A stretch of DNA of 64,000 nt from Bagarius yarrelli (GCA_005784505.1 VCAZ01000038.1:1406898-1470897), one strand, 5' to 3'; shown: positions 23,799-36,225, numbered from the stretch's first letter. Translations and numbers: made by a program. Notes: generated by a model from the sequence alone, not told the origin.

Positions 23799-24539
23799 CT
23801 GTGTTAAATAAACAGTCACAATTAAGATGCTGGTGCTCCATGTAAATCGGCTTCTTTTCCCTATAATCCTGCTAAAGACTCGCACTGAACAGACTTTCCA
23901 ATTAAAATTAAATCACTTTGCAACCTTAACTATGCAATTACTATAAATAAATAAATAAATAAATAAATGTATCATGCAGGATGGTGAATGTGGTTTAAAG
24001 GCATCTGTAAAGTAACCAATCACAGTTTGTTTTGCTGAGGACACGACGACGTGCAGTCATACATCAGTCATTTATGGAAGCGCATTAATGTGTAAATACC
24101 ATATAAAAACTCCAGCATTTAGCTCACCTTCAAGCACATCTTCATTCTTCCATGTGGGAAGTAAAGCATCACAACAGCTTTTTTTTTTTTTTTTATTTAG
24201 CTCCAGGCAGATCATCTGAAAAAAACATCTAACAAAAATCCAACCAATGAGATGAAAACTTATGAAGAGTTTCTGTTTTGTAGTCATTAGAAGTTCAGAC
24301 TACAATTTGCGGTACGAAATATACGATACTGTAGATACGTCTTTGGCTGGTGAAGTAAAATCCTATTTTTCTATACCTTTCATATGATCAAAGACTTCTG
24401 CTTTCCCATGAGTATTAAAGGCACGTGACATTCCTGAAGGCACAGCTATAGCGATTGATAGCAAGAGTCAGATTATGGGATCAAGCGAGAGAGTGTTAAA
24501 TTAGTAGCCATTTAAGCCAGACTAAAAAGAGTTAGTACT
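23797..24539. other. No gene; small (AATA)n at 23948-23968
   Basis: Repeat-poor sequence; short open frames only, with no domain or splice support. Confidence 0.35.
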
Positions 24540-25790
24540 TTCTACCGTCAGATTTTTACGTCAGTAATTCTAGAGTCAGTACTTTCTACAGTTCAGTAGT
24601 TTTTTACAGATCAGTATATTCTAGGGATCAGTACTTTCTACAGTTCAGTAGTTTTTTACAGATCAGTATATTCTAGGGATCAGTACTTCACAGTTCAGTA
24701 TTTTTACAGATCAGTATATTATAGATTCAGTACTTTTCTAAGTTCAGTAGTTTTACAGATTCAGTATATTCAGAGTCAGTACTTTCTACAGTTCAGTAGT
24801 TTTTTACAGATCAGTATATTCTAGAGATCAGTACTTTCTACAGTTCAGTATTTTTTTACAGATCAGTATATTCTAGAGATCAGTACTTTCTACAGTTCAG
24901 TATGTTCTACAGATCAGTATATTCTAGAGATCAGTACTTTCTACAGTTCAGTATGTTCTACAGATCAGTATATTCTAGAGTTCAGTACTTTATACAGTTC
25001 AGTATTTTCTACAGATCTAGAGTTTAGTATTTTAAACAGATCAGATCGGTGTTTTCTACAGTTTAGTATTTTAAACAGATCAGTGTTTTCTACAGTTTAG
25101 TATTTTCTACAGTTCAGTATTTTCTACAGTTCAATATTATCTACAGTTTAGTATTATCTACAGTTTAGTTTTTTCTACAGTTTAGTATTTTCCTACAGTT
25201 TTGTATTTTCTACAGCTACAGTTCAGTATTTACAATTTAGTATTTTTTACAGTTCAGTTTTTCTACAGTTTAGTATTTTTTTAGGGTTCAGTACTTTCTA
25301 CAGTTCAGTATTTCCTACAGATCAGTATTTCTACAGTTAAGTGTTTTCTACAGTTTAGTATTATTTACAGTTCAGTATTTTGTACAGTTTATTATTTGCT
25401 ACAGTTCAGTATTATCTACACTTCAGTATTTTCTACGGTTTAGTATTTTCTACAGTTTAGTATTTTCTAGAGTTCAGTATTTGCTACAGTTTAGTATTTT
25501 CTAGAGTTCAGTACTTGTTGCAGTTCAGTATTTTCTAGAGTAAAGTATTTTCTATAATTCACTTTTTCTACAGTTTAGTGTTTTCTACAGTTTAGTATTT
25601 TTAACACTTCAGTTCAGTTGTGTTTTCTACAGTTAAGTATTATTTACAGTTCAGTATCTTGTACAGTTTATTATTTTCTACAGTTCGGTATTTCTGCAGT
25701 TTAGTGTTTTCTACAGTTTAGTATTATTTACAGTTCAGTATCTTGTACAGTTTATTATTTGCTACAGTTCAGTATTGTCTACACTTCAGT
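24540..25790. repeat. 17-bp satellite array with 51-bp higher-order units, about 1.25 kb
   Basis: The basic unit is 'ttcagtattttctacag'. In 24560-25010 three variants alternate ('agatcagtatattctag', 'agatcagtactttctac', 'agttcagtatgttctac'), giving a 51-52 bp period, with near-exact repeats at 24860-24965. After about 25010 the array is a divergent simple 17-mer. No coding potential. Confidence 0.95.
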
Positions 25791-27148
25791 ATTTGCTACT
25801 TTATAACCTATTTAGGATCAGTGATCAGTGAATTTTTTACTGTAAACTTGCTCCATTTTCTGCACTACTTTGAACAGACTTTTTTAAATGTTAATGTAGC
25901 AGCAGTGATTATTCACTGCCATTCGGTGGCTTCTTCCGATTTAATAAGTGCTTAAAGAGGTACACATCACCCAAAGATACAATTAACTAAATATGTGATA
26001 ATACGCTGGATTTACTGTTTTGGCTCGGGGAATGTTTCTTAAGGCACTAACCGCACACACACTTCATGCATTAAAGTCGAAGCTACTTCATTGGAGCACA
26101 CAGTCAAAAGATCAGCTTTTCACTCCAATCCTTCTACAGTCCTCCACCTTAGGCTTAGCAACAGCAGCCAGAATCGGCAGTAGCGAATGAATTGTCTCGC
26201 TCTGCCTCCTGCAACCGCAGCGTTTAGCTCAGTAAAAACCATTCGAGCAAATAAAAGAAAAAAAAAGATGGAGGTAGGCATAACCATAGAAAGAAAAGAT
26301 CTTCCGATAAACACGGCATGTACTTTCCATGACAGGAGATATTAATTATCTGTGCACATCCAGGCTAATGAAGAAATCACAGTTGCTTTACAGGGTGTAA
26401 TGGGGGTGGAGGAGGTTAGTTGTTGATGCAAGCCAGCCTCCAGCTGAGTTTCCTCTTTTCATCATGCCTTCTAGCATATTACCTCCTAGCGTACTTAACA
26501 ACTGATATTCTGCAGTTAACTGAAAAATTATAGGCATTATAGCGAGGAAGCTAAAATATGATGGCTGTGAGAATGAGACATGGGTGTTGAAGCTCTGAGG
26601 TTAAGCGACATACTGTTTTTAGTTAATTAAATCCTAAGACATTGGTGTAGCTTTGTTAATTTGTTTACTTTACTTTTTGCTAACATTTCCATTGCAGGCT
26701 AATTAGAAGCAACTTTAAAGCCTCTGACTTGATTAATTCAATGTTAAAACTGGTCTAGCAGGTAAGCTAATCCACCATCAAAATAGTTTCTATATTTATT
26801 CTATTTTTCTCCATTAGTTTAGTAAGTAGAGGAGTGATATAACATATATGCAAAGCATTGCGAGTTTTGGTTTCAATTTTTTTAGCTGTTGTCATGGTAA
26901 CAAAATTGCAGTGTTCTGTACCAGAATCAGTGAAAAATCTAGGGTTCCTAGTCCTTTTTTAATATTATTATTATTAAAAAATATATAATAATCAATGCCA
27001 TTCTTTATACTCCTTTAAAAATGAGACTTTAAGCTATCAAGTTATTACTTTTTCCACAAGTAATAAAAGTACAAGCCTAAAAAAACTCTTTTTCTAAAAA
27101 CGTTTTTTAGCAATTAAACAAAATTTGCCATAACTCAACAATACTTAA
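25791..27148. other. No gene; possible conserved block at 26100-26480
   Basis: It holds no recognised repeat. The 26100-26480 block has balanced composition; open frames there carry no domain. Confidence 0.3.
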
Positions 27149-27512
27149 GGCAGCACGGTGTCTTAGGTGCCTTACAGCAAGACGGTCCTGGGTTCGGTTC
27201 CCAGGCACGGGCCTTTCTGTGTAGAGATTGCATGGTCTCCAGTGCTTAAGTGGGTTTACTCCGGGTACTAATTACCCATAGGAGTAAGAATGAGTAAGAG
27301 TTTGTGATTGTTTGTGGTCTGTATGTGGTCCTGTCCATGTGATAGACCGCCAACCTGTACAGCATGACCCCTGCCTTTCAATCAATGACAGCTGGGATAG
27401 ACTCCAGCAGATCCCCATGACCCTGATTTAAAAAAACTAGACAATAGATAAATGAATGAATGGATGAATAGATGGATGGAGGGATGGATGGATGGATGGA
27501 TGGATGGATGGA
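27149..27512 (+). mobile_element. SINE family B with (GGAT)n tail
   Basis: tRNA-like head 'ggcagcacggtgtcttaggt', box-B 'ggttcggttccc', then 'gtagagattgcatggtctcc', 'gggatagactccagcagatc'. It ends in GAATGAATGGATG that grades into 9 or more GGAT units. Confidence 0.9.
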
Positions 27513-27954
27513 TTGGTTTTATCCAATCTACTCTTAAACCTAGAGTTATATAAAGTTTACAGCTTTAAGTGGTCCTACGGGCAGAACTGTCCAACTCCGC
27601 TACGGATCTTTACAGCTTATTCAATGTTATCTTTTGGTGTCTTTATCGAATCTCTAAATACCAAGTGTCTTACTAAGTGTCTTGCTGCTATAGTCTTTCT
27701 GTTCTGTTCTGTTAGAATTCTGAATTGGATTTTTTTTCTTGTTTATGATTTTTTTTTTTTCTGATTTTTTTTTTTTCTAATGGATCTAATGAAGCGCCAT
27801 GAGATGTTCAAAGCTTGGGATTTTTTTTTCACGACTCAACATCTATCAATAATTTACCACAACTGAAATTTGGTATTTATGCTGCTTGCTCACTAGTGTA
27901 GTATTTGACTAACTTGTTAAAAATGTTAAATCAGATTAAAAATCTGTTAGAGAT
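27513..27954. other. No gene; poly-T runs at 27728-27776
   Basis: Several T tracts separated by a few bases. No splice-bounded ORF. Confidence 0.35.
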
Positions 27955-28150
27955 AGACAGATAGATAGACAGACAGACAGACAGATAGATAGATAGATAG
28001 ATAGATAGAACTATTGTCATTGCAAGGGGTACAGAAGTGCGAATAGTAGTACTGTGCAAATGCAGATAAATATGTAAGTATGTACATTAATAAGTAAGGC
28101 TGTGTGAGTATGTGCAAGTATTTACAGCAAGTAAAGTGTAGGTGTGCATA
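27955..28150. repeat. (GATA/GACA)n with adjoining dispersed repeat end
   Basis: 13 or more GATA/GACA units abut 'actattgtcattgcaagggg', a sequence typical of fish retroelement 3' ends in reverse. Confidence 0.75.
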
Positions 28151-29297
28151 TTGTGCGTTGCGTACGTTGTACATGACGTATATATTTTCACAGACAAATT
28201 AGTGTGATAGCGTTATAACGTGCATTTAAATAGACTATTTAATACAGAGGAAAGAGACAAAAATGAAACAGAATGAAATAATAATGGGTTCTAATGCAAA
28301 AACGAAACATTAAAGGTTAATTCCTTTTGAAGGACACTGTACACACTGCTATTGGCTGGTTTAAACATCCCTCTATTCTTTCAGTACATTTAATAAAGAT
28401 AATTGATGCGGCAGCCATGCACTCGTTTAATTTCCCACACACTCAATCCTCCGAGCCTTTAGGACCGTCTCCGTGCTCATTATAAAGCATAAATTTAATT
28501 AATAGAAACTTTATTTGTTAGCGTGTGAGGTCAATTAATACGATACCTCCGACATGCACACATGCTACAAAAGTTCTTAAAAATAATGAAGGGATTTGGA
28601 ATAAAAAAAAAAAATGGAGTAGAAATACTTTCCTCTTCTTTCAATGTAGTTTTTTTTTACATCCTTTAACACAAGAGACGTTCTTTAGCTTTGAAACAAT
28701 TGAAATGTTGAGACGCTTGCACTGGGTGGCATTTCTCTTCTCCGACAGAAAAGTAGGAGATCATATGTTCCTAAGTCTTAATAGTGACAGTACAAATCCA
28801 TTTACCTCACACTTTTCCGTTCGCCAAGCTAACAGCGTTAATGAGATGCTGTGTTACTGCCATAATCTGGGAGAGGGAGTTTTCCAGTGCCTCACACACA
28901 CACACACACACACACTCTCTCATTAGTTTTAGCACACGTACATACGTGTAACGGTGTGTGCGTATGTGTTCATAAACTCTGGGGCAAGCCAGTCTGCTCA
29001 GCCTGCCAGATAATTGTGTGCTGGCAGACTGAGTACTTAGTATTCTCAGCACACACGGAGAAACATACAGCTCAGATAAGACCATTTAAAAAGGCCATCC
29101 ATCACCTTCTGTGCTGTAACTTTCCTCTAGACAGCCGAGACTTTTGGCGGAACCCAGAGAATGTCGCACAACCTACGTAGAGCTTTTAAATGTACTGAAG
29201 AGGTGACCTGAAATTACAGTTCAGTGCGGCTTGCATGATGGGTTGCCAGATGCTTTTTATCAGCTGAGATACTTTAGTCACAGCATGTCAATACGAA
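28151..29297. other. No gene; (CA)n at 28893-28914; candidate conserved block 28340-28510
   Basis: The open frames on both strands at 28525-29180 run through the CA repeat and overlap each other; none has a domain. 28340-28510 is repeat-free and TAAT-rich, as in fish regulatory DNA, but this is only a guess. Confidence 0.3.
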
Positions 29298-29420
29298 CAT
29301 TATCACAGCCTCAGATTGTGGATACGATTCCCAGCACAACCGAGTTACCACACAGTGTTGGGCCCCTGACTAAGATACTTTACCCCTAATTGCTTAGTTG
29401 TATAATAAAAATAAATGTAT
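29298..29420 (+). mobile_element. SINE family A, 5' truncated
   Basis: It keeps 'gatacgattcccagcac', 'agtgttgggcccctgac' and 'cctaattgcttagttgtata'. Confidence 0.72.
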
Positions 29421-29586
29421 ATCGGTTCTGATAGAAATATTTTAGGAAATAAAGAAGCCAAACAGTTACAAGTGTGTTTTTTTGTCTCCGTAATTTGCCA
29501 CAAGTCTGCTATTTATATTGTTTATATAATTATTTTAAAGCAATAAATTCAGCTGAATAATATAAAGTTACAGCTACATGGAAAGA

Positions 29587-29876
29587 GACCCGGGCAGGGG
29601 CCTTTCTGTGTGGAGTTTGCATGTTTACTCCGGGTTCTCCGGTTTCCTCCCACAGTCCAAAAACATGTATGTTAAATTGATTGATTATTCTAAATTGCCC
29701 ATAGGAGTGAGTCTAAGTGTGTGTGGCCCTGTGATGGACTGGCAACCTGTCCAAGGTATCCCCCTCCTGCATTTCGCCCTTTTAAAGACGGCTGGTATAG
29801 ACTCCAGCGGATCCCCGTGACCCTGAATTAGGGAATAAGTGGGTATATGGATGGATGTATGGATGGATGGATGGAG
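29587..29876 (+). mobile_element. SINE family B, head lost, with (GGAT)n tail
   Basis: It begins at 'gacccgggcaggggcc', continues through 'tgtgtggagtttgcatg', 'tgtgatggactggcaacctg' and 'agactccagcggatcc', and ends in ATGGATG repeats. Confidence 0.88.
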
Positions 29877-30033
29877 CGTTGCCATTCTCTATAAAATACC
29901 CAGCAAATATGGACATTTTCAGAAAGGACTTGAAGACAAAGTTTTTCCAAGTTTTTGGCATTCGAATGGTCGGACAGTTGTGAATGATCGGTCTTATTGT
30001 TATATGTTGTTTTTGGTATTAAATGTATTACTT

Positions 30034-30176
30034 CTCGTATCCCATCTTAGAAAGTTGGGGTCATAGCGCAGGGTCAGCTATGATACGGCGCCCCCTGGAG
30101 CAGAAAGGGTTTAAAAGTCTTGCTCAAGGACCCAACAGTGGCTGACTGGCGGCGGTGGGGCTTAAACTTCCTATCC
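30034..30176 (-). mobile_element. SINE family C, minus strand
   Basis: Contains 'tcgtatcccatcttagaaag', 'gctatgatacggcgccccct', 'gtcttgctcaaggacccaac' and 'ggtggggcttaaac'. Confidence 0.8.
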
Positions 30177-30274
30177 AGACACAGCAATAGTTTTATCTAT
30201 TATCTGGCATTTATTCAATATTCATATCTTTCTACATTAATAGTTCCTTTAGGAGTTTAAGATTGAAATTTTTT

Positions 30275-30435
30275 TTTCTATTTGGCAGACGTCCTTATCC
30301 AGAGCAACATTTTTATCCCATTTGGGGGTTGAGGCTTTTGCTTAGGGTCCCAACAGTTGTAACTTGGTGGTGCTGGGAATTAAACCCACAATCTTCCGGT
30401 TAGTAGACTTAACCACTGCGCTACTACCTCCCATG
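30275..30435 (-). mobile_element. SINE family A, minus strand
   Basis: It has 'tttggcagacgtccttatcc', 'aacttggtggtgctgggaat' and 'ttaaccactgcgctactacc'. Confidence 0.85.
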
Positions 30436-30814
30436 TGTTTATTTATGTATTATAAAGCTGACATGTCATTGTATTTACAAGGCATTGCTTTTGCTCTGTT
30501 CTATAACACTTTCCTGAACATCTGTCAATAGAGGCAGAGCCTTTGTATTCTGTCCATGTCTGACTGCAGGCAACACCACATAATTTGTAATCTCGGGGCT
30601 TTCTGCTCCATGAGGGCAAGAACTTTAACAATCTAATCATTTTTCCTGTGTAGGAAAAAAAAAAGGAAGTAAATAGCACTGAAGCACCCGAGTCTAGTAA
30701 ACAGTGGATTTAGACAGAAGAAGTGAGAAAGAGAATAAATGTAGAAGGTTTGCATAAAATTTTGTGCATGAAAAATTAAAAATAATGAAAACAAATTAGC
30801 AATAAATAAACTGC

Positions 30815-31932
30815 AAATCAAAAAAAATGTCACACTCTAATATTTCATTGGGCCGCCATTGGCTTTGATTACAGCTCGCATTCGTCGTGTCATCTTTTCG
30901 ATACGCTTCTGTAATCTCACAATATTCATTCCCGTCCAGAGTTGCATTAATTTTTCATCAAGATCTGGTATTGATGTTTGAAGAGTCGGACTGAGTCTTT
31001 TCCAGCATATCCTTAATGTTCTTAATGGGGTTCAGGTCTGGACTCTGTGGTGGCCAATCCATGTGTGAAAATGATTTCATGATCCCTGAACCACCCTGAA
31101 TCCTTAAATTGTCATCTTGGAATATTTCTATGCCATCAGGGAAGAAAGAAAAACCCATTAATGGTCATTTAATACATTCAGGTATTCAGCTGAGCTCATT
31201 CTTTGGGCACATGAAGTTGCTTAACCTGACCAACTGGTGCAACCCCAGATCACAGCACTGCCCCCACAGGCTTTTATGATATGCTTTAGGCATGATGTGT
31301 GCGTCACTCTGGAACAGGGTAAATCTGGTCTTATCAGACCATCATGACCTTCTTCTACTGCTCCAGAGTCCAAACTTTATTCTTCCTAGCAAAGTGAAGC
31401 TTTTTTTTCCCTCCAGCTTAGTTTCACTGATAAATGGTGTTCTTAAGGTTACACAGATGTTTGGTTTTAGTCCCTTGAGTTCTCTTTCCATTGTACATGT
31501 GGAAATGCTCTTACTTTCACTATTAAACATAGCCCTGGTTTCTACTGTTATTTTACTACTATTTAATTTCACCAAACGTCTAAGTGATCGCCGATCTTTT
31601 TATCCGACCCCAGACGATAGTTCCCATAATCCTTTCTGTTTTTAATAATGTGCTGGACTGTTCCTAACCCAGTTTAGTAGTGTCATCTTTTCCTATAATG
31701 TTTTCTTTGCTCGATGCATGCCGATAATTTGACCCTTTAAAAACAAAAAAAAACATCTTTTTCTACAGTCACAGGATGTGTCTTTTGACATGGTTGTTTA
31801 AGAAATGAGAAGCTTCTCACTGCATCAGTTCGGATTAAATAACTAAATGCCATCCATACAGTAAATATCCAATAGATGATGCTTGCCTATGAGCTTTGCT
31901 AAATCCAAGGGTTTTTTTGGATAGGCAGTGTA
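30815..31932 (-). pseudogene. Decayed Tc1-like transposase element
   Basis: The minus strand encodes MDWPPQSPDLNPIKNIKDML (from about 31055), the Tc1 transposase C-terminal signature around the last catalytic acidic residue. Further upstream it reads SDRRSLRRLV-like sequence at about 31585, the DNA-binding part. The ends look like 'gtcacactctaatatttca' and 'ttttggataggcagtgta'. Stops and frameshifts break the frame, so it is inactive. Confidence 0.82.
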
Positions 31933-31933
31933 T

Positions 31934-32190
31934 GGGGGGCAGGGTGGCTCAAATGGTTAAGGTGCTGAGTTGTTAATCTGAAGACCAGAAACACCTGGGT
32001 TTAAGCCCCACCTCCGGCAAATCAACCACTGTTGGGTCCTTGAGCAAGACCCTTAACCCCTCCTGCTCCAGGGGCGCTGTATCATAGCTGACCCTGCGCT
32101 CTGACCCCCAACTTACTAAGATGGGATATGCGAAAAATGCATTTCATTGGCTCTGTACACGTACCTTACACAATGACAATGAATTGAATA
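31934..32190 (+). mobile_element. SINE family C, full length
   Basis: It starts 'ggggggcagggtggctcaaa', passes 'tgttgggtccttgagcaaga' and 'agatgggatatgcgaaaaat', and ends 'cacaatgacaatgaattgaa'. It lies directly after the Tc1 relic. TACA repeats follow at 32190-32220. Confidence 0.9.
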
Positions 32191-32221
32191 TACATATACA
32201 TACATATACATACATACATAA

Positions 32222-32350
32222 GTGAAGTGGTGGCTTGATGGTTAAGGTGTTGGACTGATATCAGAAAGACCAGGGTTCCACTGTGGGCCTCTGACCATAA
32301 ATGTAAGTTGCTCTGGATGAGAAGGTCTGCTAAATGTTGTAAAAGTAAGT
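32222..32350 (+). mobile_element. SINE family A, internally deleted
   Basis: Head 'aagtggtggcttgatggtta' and 'gatatcagaaagaccagggt' are followed at once by 'ccactgtgggcctctgacc' and the tail 'agttgctctggatgag'. Confidence 0.82.
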
Positions 32351-32404
32351 GTATTTAAAATGGCCAGATATTAAATAATCCATACGGGTAAATAATAGCC
32401 GAAA

Positions 32405-33190
32405 GTTTGCGAACACTTCACCTGTAAACCCACAGAGCCCCGACCTTAACTCCAGTGAGCACCTTTGGGATGACCTGGAAGAATAAAACTGCATTTATAC
32501 TGCCGATTTTGATGTCCAATTCCGATTTTGTGACTATATCTGACTGCTTACATCATCTTGACCCGTATCCGATATCTGCATTTACACTATACACGGCAAA
32601 ACAACCCAATGTAAACATACTAACCAGAACAGGAAGTAAGAACCGGGTGAAAAACACTGGACACAATGGGAATGATTATTCAGTATTTTGTTTTCGCATC
32701 ATATTTAAAAATCAGCAAAACAATGATCTCTTTAGAAGGAGAAATAAAAACAGGAGAGTTCTTGTTGTAGCCTGGACCAAAATAGCATCGATCGCTAAAT
32801 TATATATTTATAGTGCAAGATTTTAACAGAAAAAATGGCTTTAAACAAACAAAAATAGGAAATATAAAAATACAATGCTGTGTTAAGCTATCGATATCGC
32901 TGTTAGCGTTCACCTGAGTTGACATCATGCATCACTTATTCAATGATGTTTCAACTTGTATTGACAGGTAAAAATCTGATCTGTCTGTCTAATGCACTTA
33001 TCCGATTCATATCCCATTTATTACTACATATGAATGAGGACTAAAACCAAACTGAAAATATTAGAATCCATCTCATTTTTTTTCCAGCTTACACGATCGT
33101 CCATCTGTAATTGTGTCACATGATACATGAGGTGTAAATGCATCCCAGACCTCCTTATCTAACACTAGTATCTGATTTTTTTTTTTGTGG
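32405..33190. mobile_element. Tc1-type element fragment interrupted by a family F insertion
   Basis: The left part, 'cacagagccccgaccttaac' then 'cacctttgggatgacctgga', and the right part, 'cagacctccttatctaacac', resemble neighbouring pieces of one common fish DNA transposon. The 32477-33153 element sits between them. Confidence 0.55.
32477..33153 (-). mobile_element. Family F inverted-end element, copy 2
   Basis: Ends 'ctgcatttatactgcc' and 'gaggtgtaaatgcat' are inverted. The interior aligns in reverse with copies 1 and 3 ('cgatatctgcatttacacta', 'ttcacctgagttgacatcat', 'gattcatatcccatttatta'). No transposase. Confidence 0.78.
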
Positions 33191-34984
33191 CTTAATGTGT
33201 ATATTGGCATGGCTACATCTCGAATCTACTATAAAGAAGTGTAAAAGTGTTAAAGAGTGTAACATTATGTGAACTCTCAGTGTTGAACAAATCACAAAAA
33301 TGAGACTCTTCACATGGCAGACTAGTCATTCTGACTAAAGGCATAAAATCTGTAATTATTCACAGAGCTGCATTTAGATGATTTTATGCTTTTTTATCAT
33401 TTCATTTTTCCTCCACAAAACCTCAAACCATCTCTTAATTTCTTATAGATTTTTTGCTTCTTGCATCTCAGTGCTGTTGCATGTTCAAGTTACCGTATAT
33501 TTCCACCCCAAGCACTGCCTGTCACCCCATAGCTCAGCTATTATGAGCTGTGCTTACAGTGTCAAGCAACGAATAGTTGTCTGCCAATCATGTGTGGCCG
33601 AAGTTGACAGTAGAGTCTGTCACAGTTCATGAAGATGGCTGGTCATGCGTTGGCAACGGCGGAGAGCCATGAAATGAGCTGAAAGCTGAATGCGAGAAAA
33701 AGACCGCCGGTGTCATTCTCACTGGCAATAGCGTCATAAACTGTGACCTTGCTCTAGAAATCTGCATTATATTAATCTGTTCTACATCAGTGCTTCACAA
33801 TACTGTCACACGGAGCCGTCCTGTGGTAAACAAGATGGGCAATAATAAGGGCAATTCTGCCTGGAGATTATTTTTTATTCACATCTCTCACGTATGTAGG
33901 ATTCCTGGGTCTTTTTAAATTGCTCTTGTTATACCGTGGAACTTTTTTCTCATTTCCTCATTCTGCCACCTTGCATTTGTTCTCGAATCGTTCTTCTCTC
34001 GTTTGTTGGAAACGTTGGAAACCTTTGTTCAGCCCTTGATTGTAAAGATACAACAGAGAGCAAACAGGAGTCAACGCTGCATTTAATTTGCTGTTTCATC
34101 AGTTGGACATAATTCTGCTGTGGGCATGAACTGCAGTGAGCTGTGCTTCTCTCATCAGTTTTCTAATAAGGTGCTACTCTCGTACCTCCACACCCTGGAG
34201 TGATTAGGCAATCCATATCTATCTGTCATTTATACGTGATTTACCAACGGTGGAGCAACGTTAACCCAATTAAACACCACTTTCTTACTGAGTAAAGTGG
34301 ACAGTAATAAAACGAATAACGGAGCTGGGATACTGGATCTGTATCTCCATGATTCAGAGGAACGATTAGCTCCAGTTTCATCTTGGGGCCTGCGGTTTTC
34401 GGAGTTAAGCATTTGTCAAGTGTATTACTTAATAATTGTTGCTGTCCAGAATGTGCAAGGATGTGGGTTGGTACTCCATTTGTTAATAAGATGGAATGTG
34501 GTGGTGTATTCTTACCCCGTGCTCAAAGTAAGAATTACCAGGATATAATAATTACTAAAGCTAAATACAGAAAATAGCATATTTGGAATTTATTGTTCAT
34601 TGATGGGGGATGGTGCTCCATCCTGTCCTTACCTCCATTAGAGTTAATATCCATGGCACAATATTCGCTAACACCCTTCCAGTACAGTATGTTTAGTTGC
34701 TGGTAGTTGCTGTGAGATAGCTGGGGTTGATCGATTATAGATCACGGTAGTTAATCGCATATATAGTCTAATAATTGCTTTTACCTCTGCTGTTTGAGTT
34801 CACTGCATATAAATGTGGAAATGCGATCACATTTTAACATCTGTTAAATTTCGGTTTCATGCCATCAGAATAACAGTTACCTAAATTCTAGAATTTTTTT
34901 TATAGTTCTCAAACACAAACCCTGTGTTAACTTGTTAAATCAGGCATATAATAAAGGGTTATTATGTTTAAACCTGCCCATATC
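33191..34984. other. No gene; repeat-poor block of 1.8 kb
   Basis: The longest stretch free of recognised repeats upstream of the gene. The part 33590-34300 has higher complexity and is the best candidate for conserved regulatory DNA. Open frames (e.g. 34297-34548) have no domain. Confidence 0.3.
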
Positions 34985-35625
34985 AATATGTTGATGATTG
35001 ATGGATGTTAATTGATGACGATGATCAATGAATGATGATGATTAATAGATGATGAGGATTGACAGATGATTGACAGATGATTATGACGATGATGCTGACG
35101 ATTAATGAATGATGTTGATTGATAGATGGGTAGATAGATGATTGATGGATGATGATAAATGATTGATTGATGATGATAAGTGATGGATTGATTGATGAAT
35201 GATTGATGGATGATGATGATTGATGGATGATAATTTGAGGATAACGATGATAATGATGATCGTTAGATGATTGATGGATGATTATAATTGATGAATGACC
35301 ATTGATTAATGCTGATTGATGAATAATTGATTAATGGTTGATAATTAATAGATGATGATTGATAGATAATTGACAGATTAGGATGATGATTAATAGATGA
35401 TGATCAACGAATGCTGATGTTGATTGATAGATTGGTGGATAGATGATTTATGGATGATGATAAATTATTGATTGATGATAATGAGTGATGGATGATGATT
35501 TTTGAATGATTGATGATTGAATGATGATGATGATGATTGATTGATGGATAATGATTGATAGATGATTGATTTACGATGATGGTGATAATGATGATTGTTA
35601 GATGATTGATGGATGATATTAATGG
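34985..35625. repeat. Degenerate TGAT-rich satellite, about 640 bp
   Basis: Built from TGATTGATGGATGATGATAA-type segments. Larger blocks recur, such as 'gataatgatgat.gttagatg' near 35245 and 35585, and 'gatgttgattgatagat' near 35110 and 35415, suggesting amplification of longer units. Confidence 0.92.
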
Positions 35626-36129
35626 ATACTTTTCAACTTTGGTTGTTTGGATTTTGCTCTCATCTCGTTAAACATGCTTTGCCGCCGCTGGTGAATATTA
35701 TCAGAGGTGCCCCAATAATATAATTGGAATTAAATTATGTGGTGTGTATTAGTGTTTGTGTAAAGACTTTCACCATGCAAATAAAACCCTCACTGGTCAA
35801 AGTTTTTCTTAACGTTTTCCTTAGTGAAATGTATCATCCGTGTTGACAACGGGCCAGATTGTGTTTTTAGTGTAACAGTGTACATAGACAAACATGATGT
35901 CTGCTTTGACCTTCTCAGATTTTAGGATGTAACATAAAACACTAATGCCAATTACCGTTAAAGCAGCTTAACAGTTATAATTCGTAAGTATTAATGACAG
36001 GTGACATTGATAGCTGTCTTATTAAATTGCTCTGCATTTCCATCAAACATCTGACGAGTGAATGCACAACGAATCATACTACCAACCTACTACTTTGTGT
36101 TCCTATTGATAATGTAAACAATTATGTGA
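35626..36129. other. No recognised feature
   Basis: Single-copy-looking sequence; no exon or repeat seen. Confidence 0.35.
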
Positions 36130-36225
36130 CAGGGGGATGTGGTAGCGCATCGGTTAAGGTGTTAAACTGCTAATTGAAAGATCACCACTAATTTGCCACT
36201 GCTGGGCCCCTGAGTAAGCCGAGTA
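36130..36225 (+). mobile_element. SINE family A fragment
   Basis: Keeps 'gcgcatcggttaaggtgtta', 'ctgctaattgaaagatc' and 'cactgctgggcccctgag'. Confidence 0.7.

Noticed and set aside
24540..25790. Regularly repeated sequence considered as a CRISPR-like array or repeat-protein gene
   Set aside because: There are no unique spacers, the 17-bp unit drifts in length, and stops occur in every frame.
28525..29180. Overlapping frames of 92-133 codons around 28.5-29.2 kb
   Set aside because: Frames on both strands pass through a CA repeat and contradict one another; no domain recognised.
34985..35625. Regular spacing suggesting a CRISPR-like array
   Set aside because: Low-complexity TGAT repeats with no constant repeat and unique spacers; this is a vertebrate genome.
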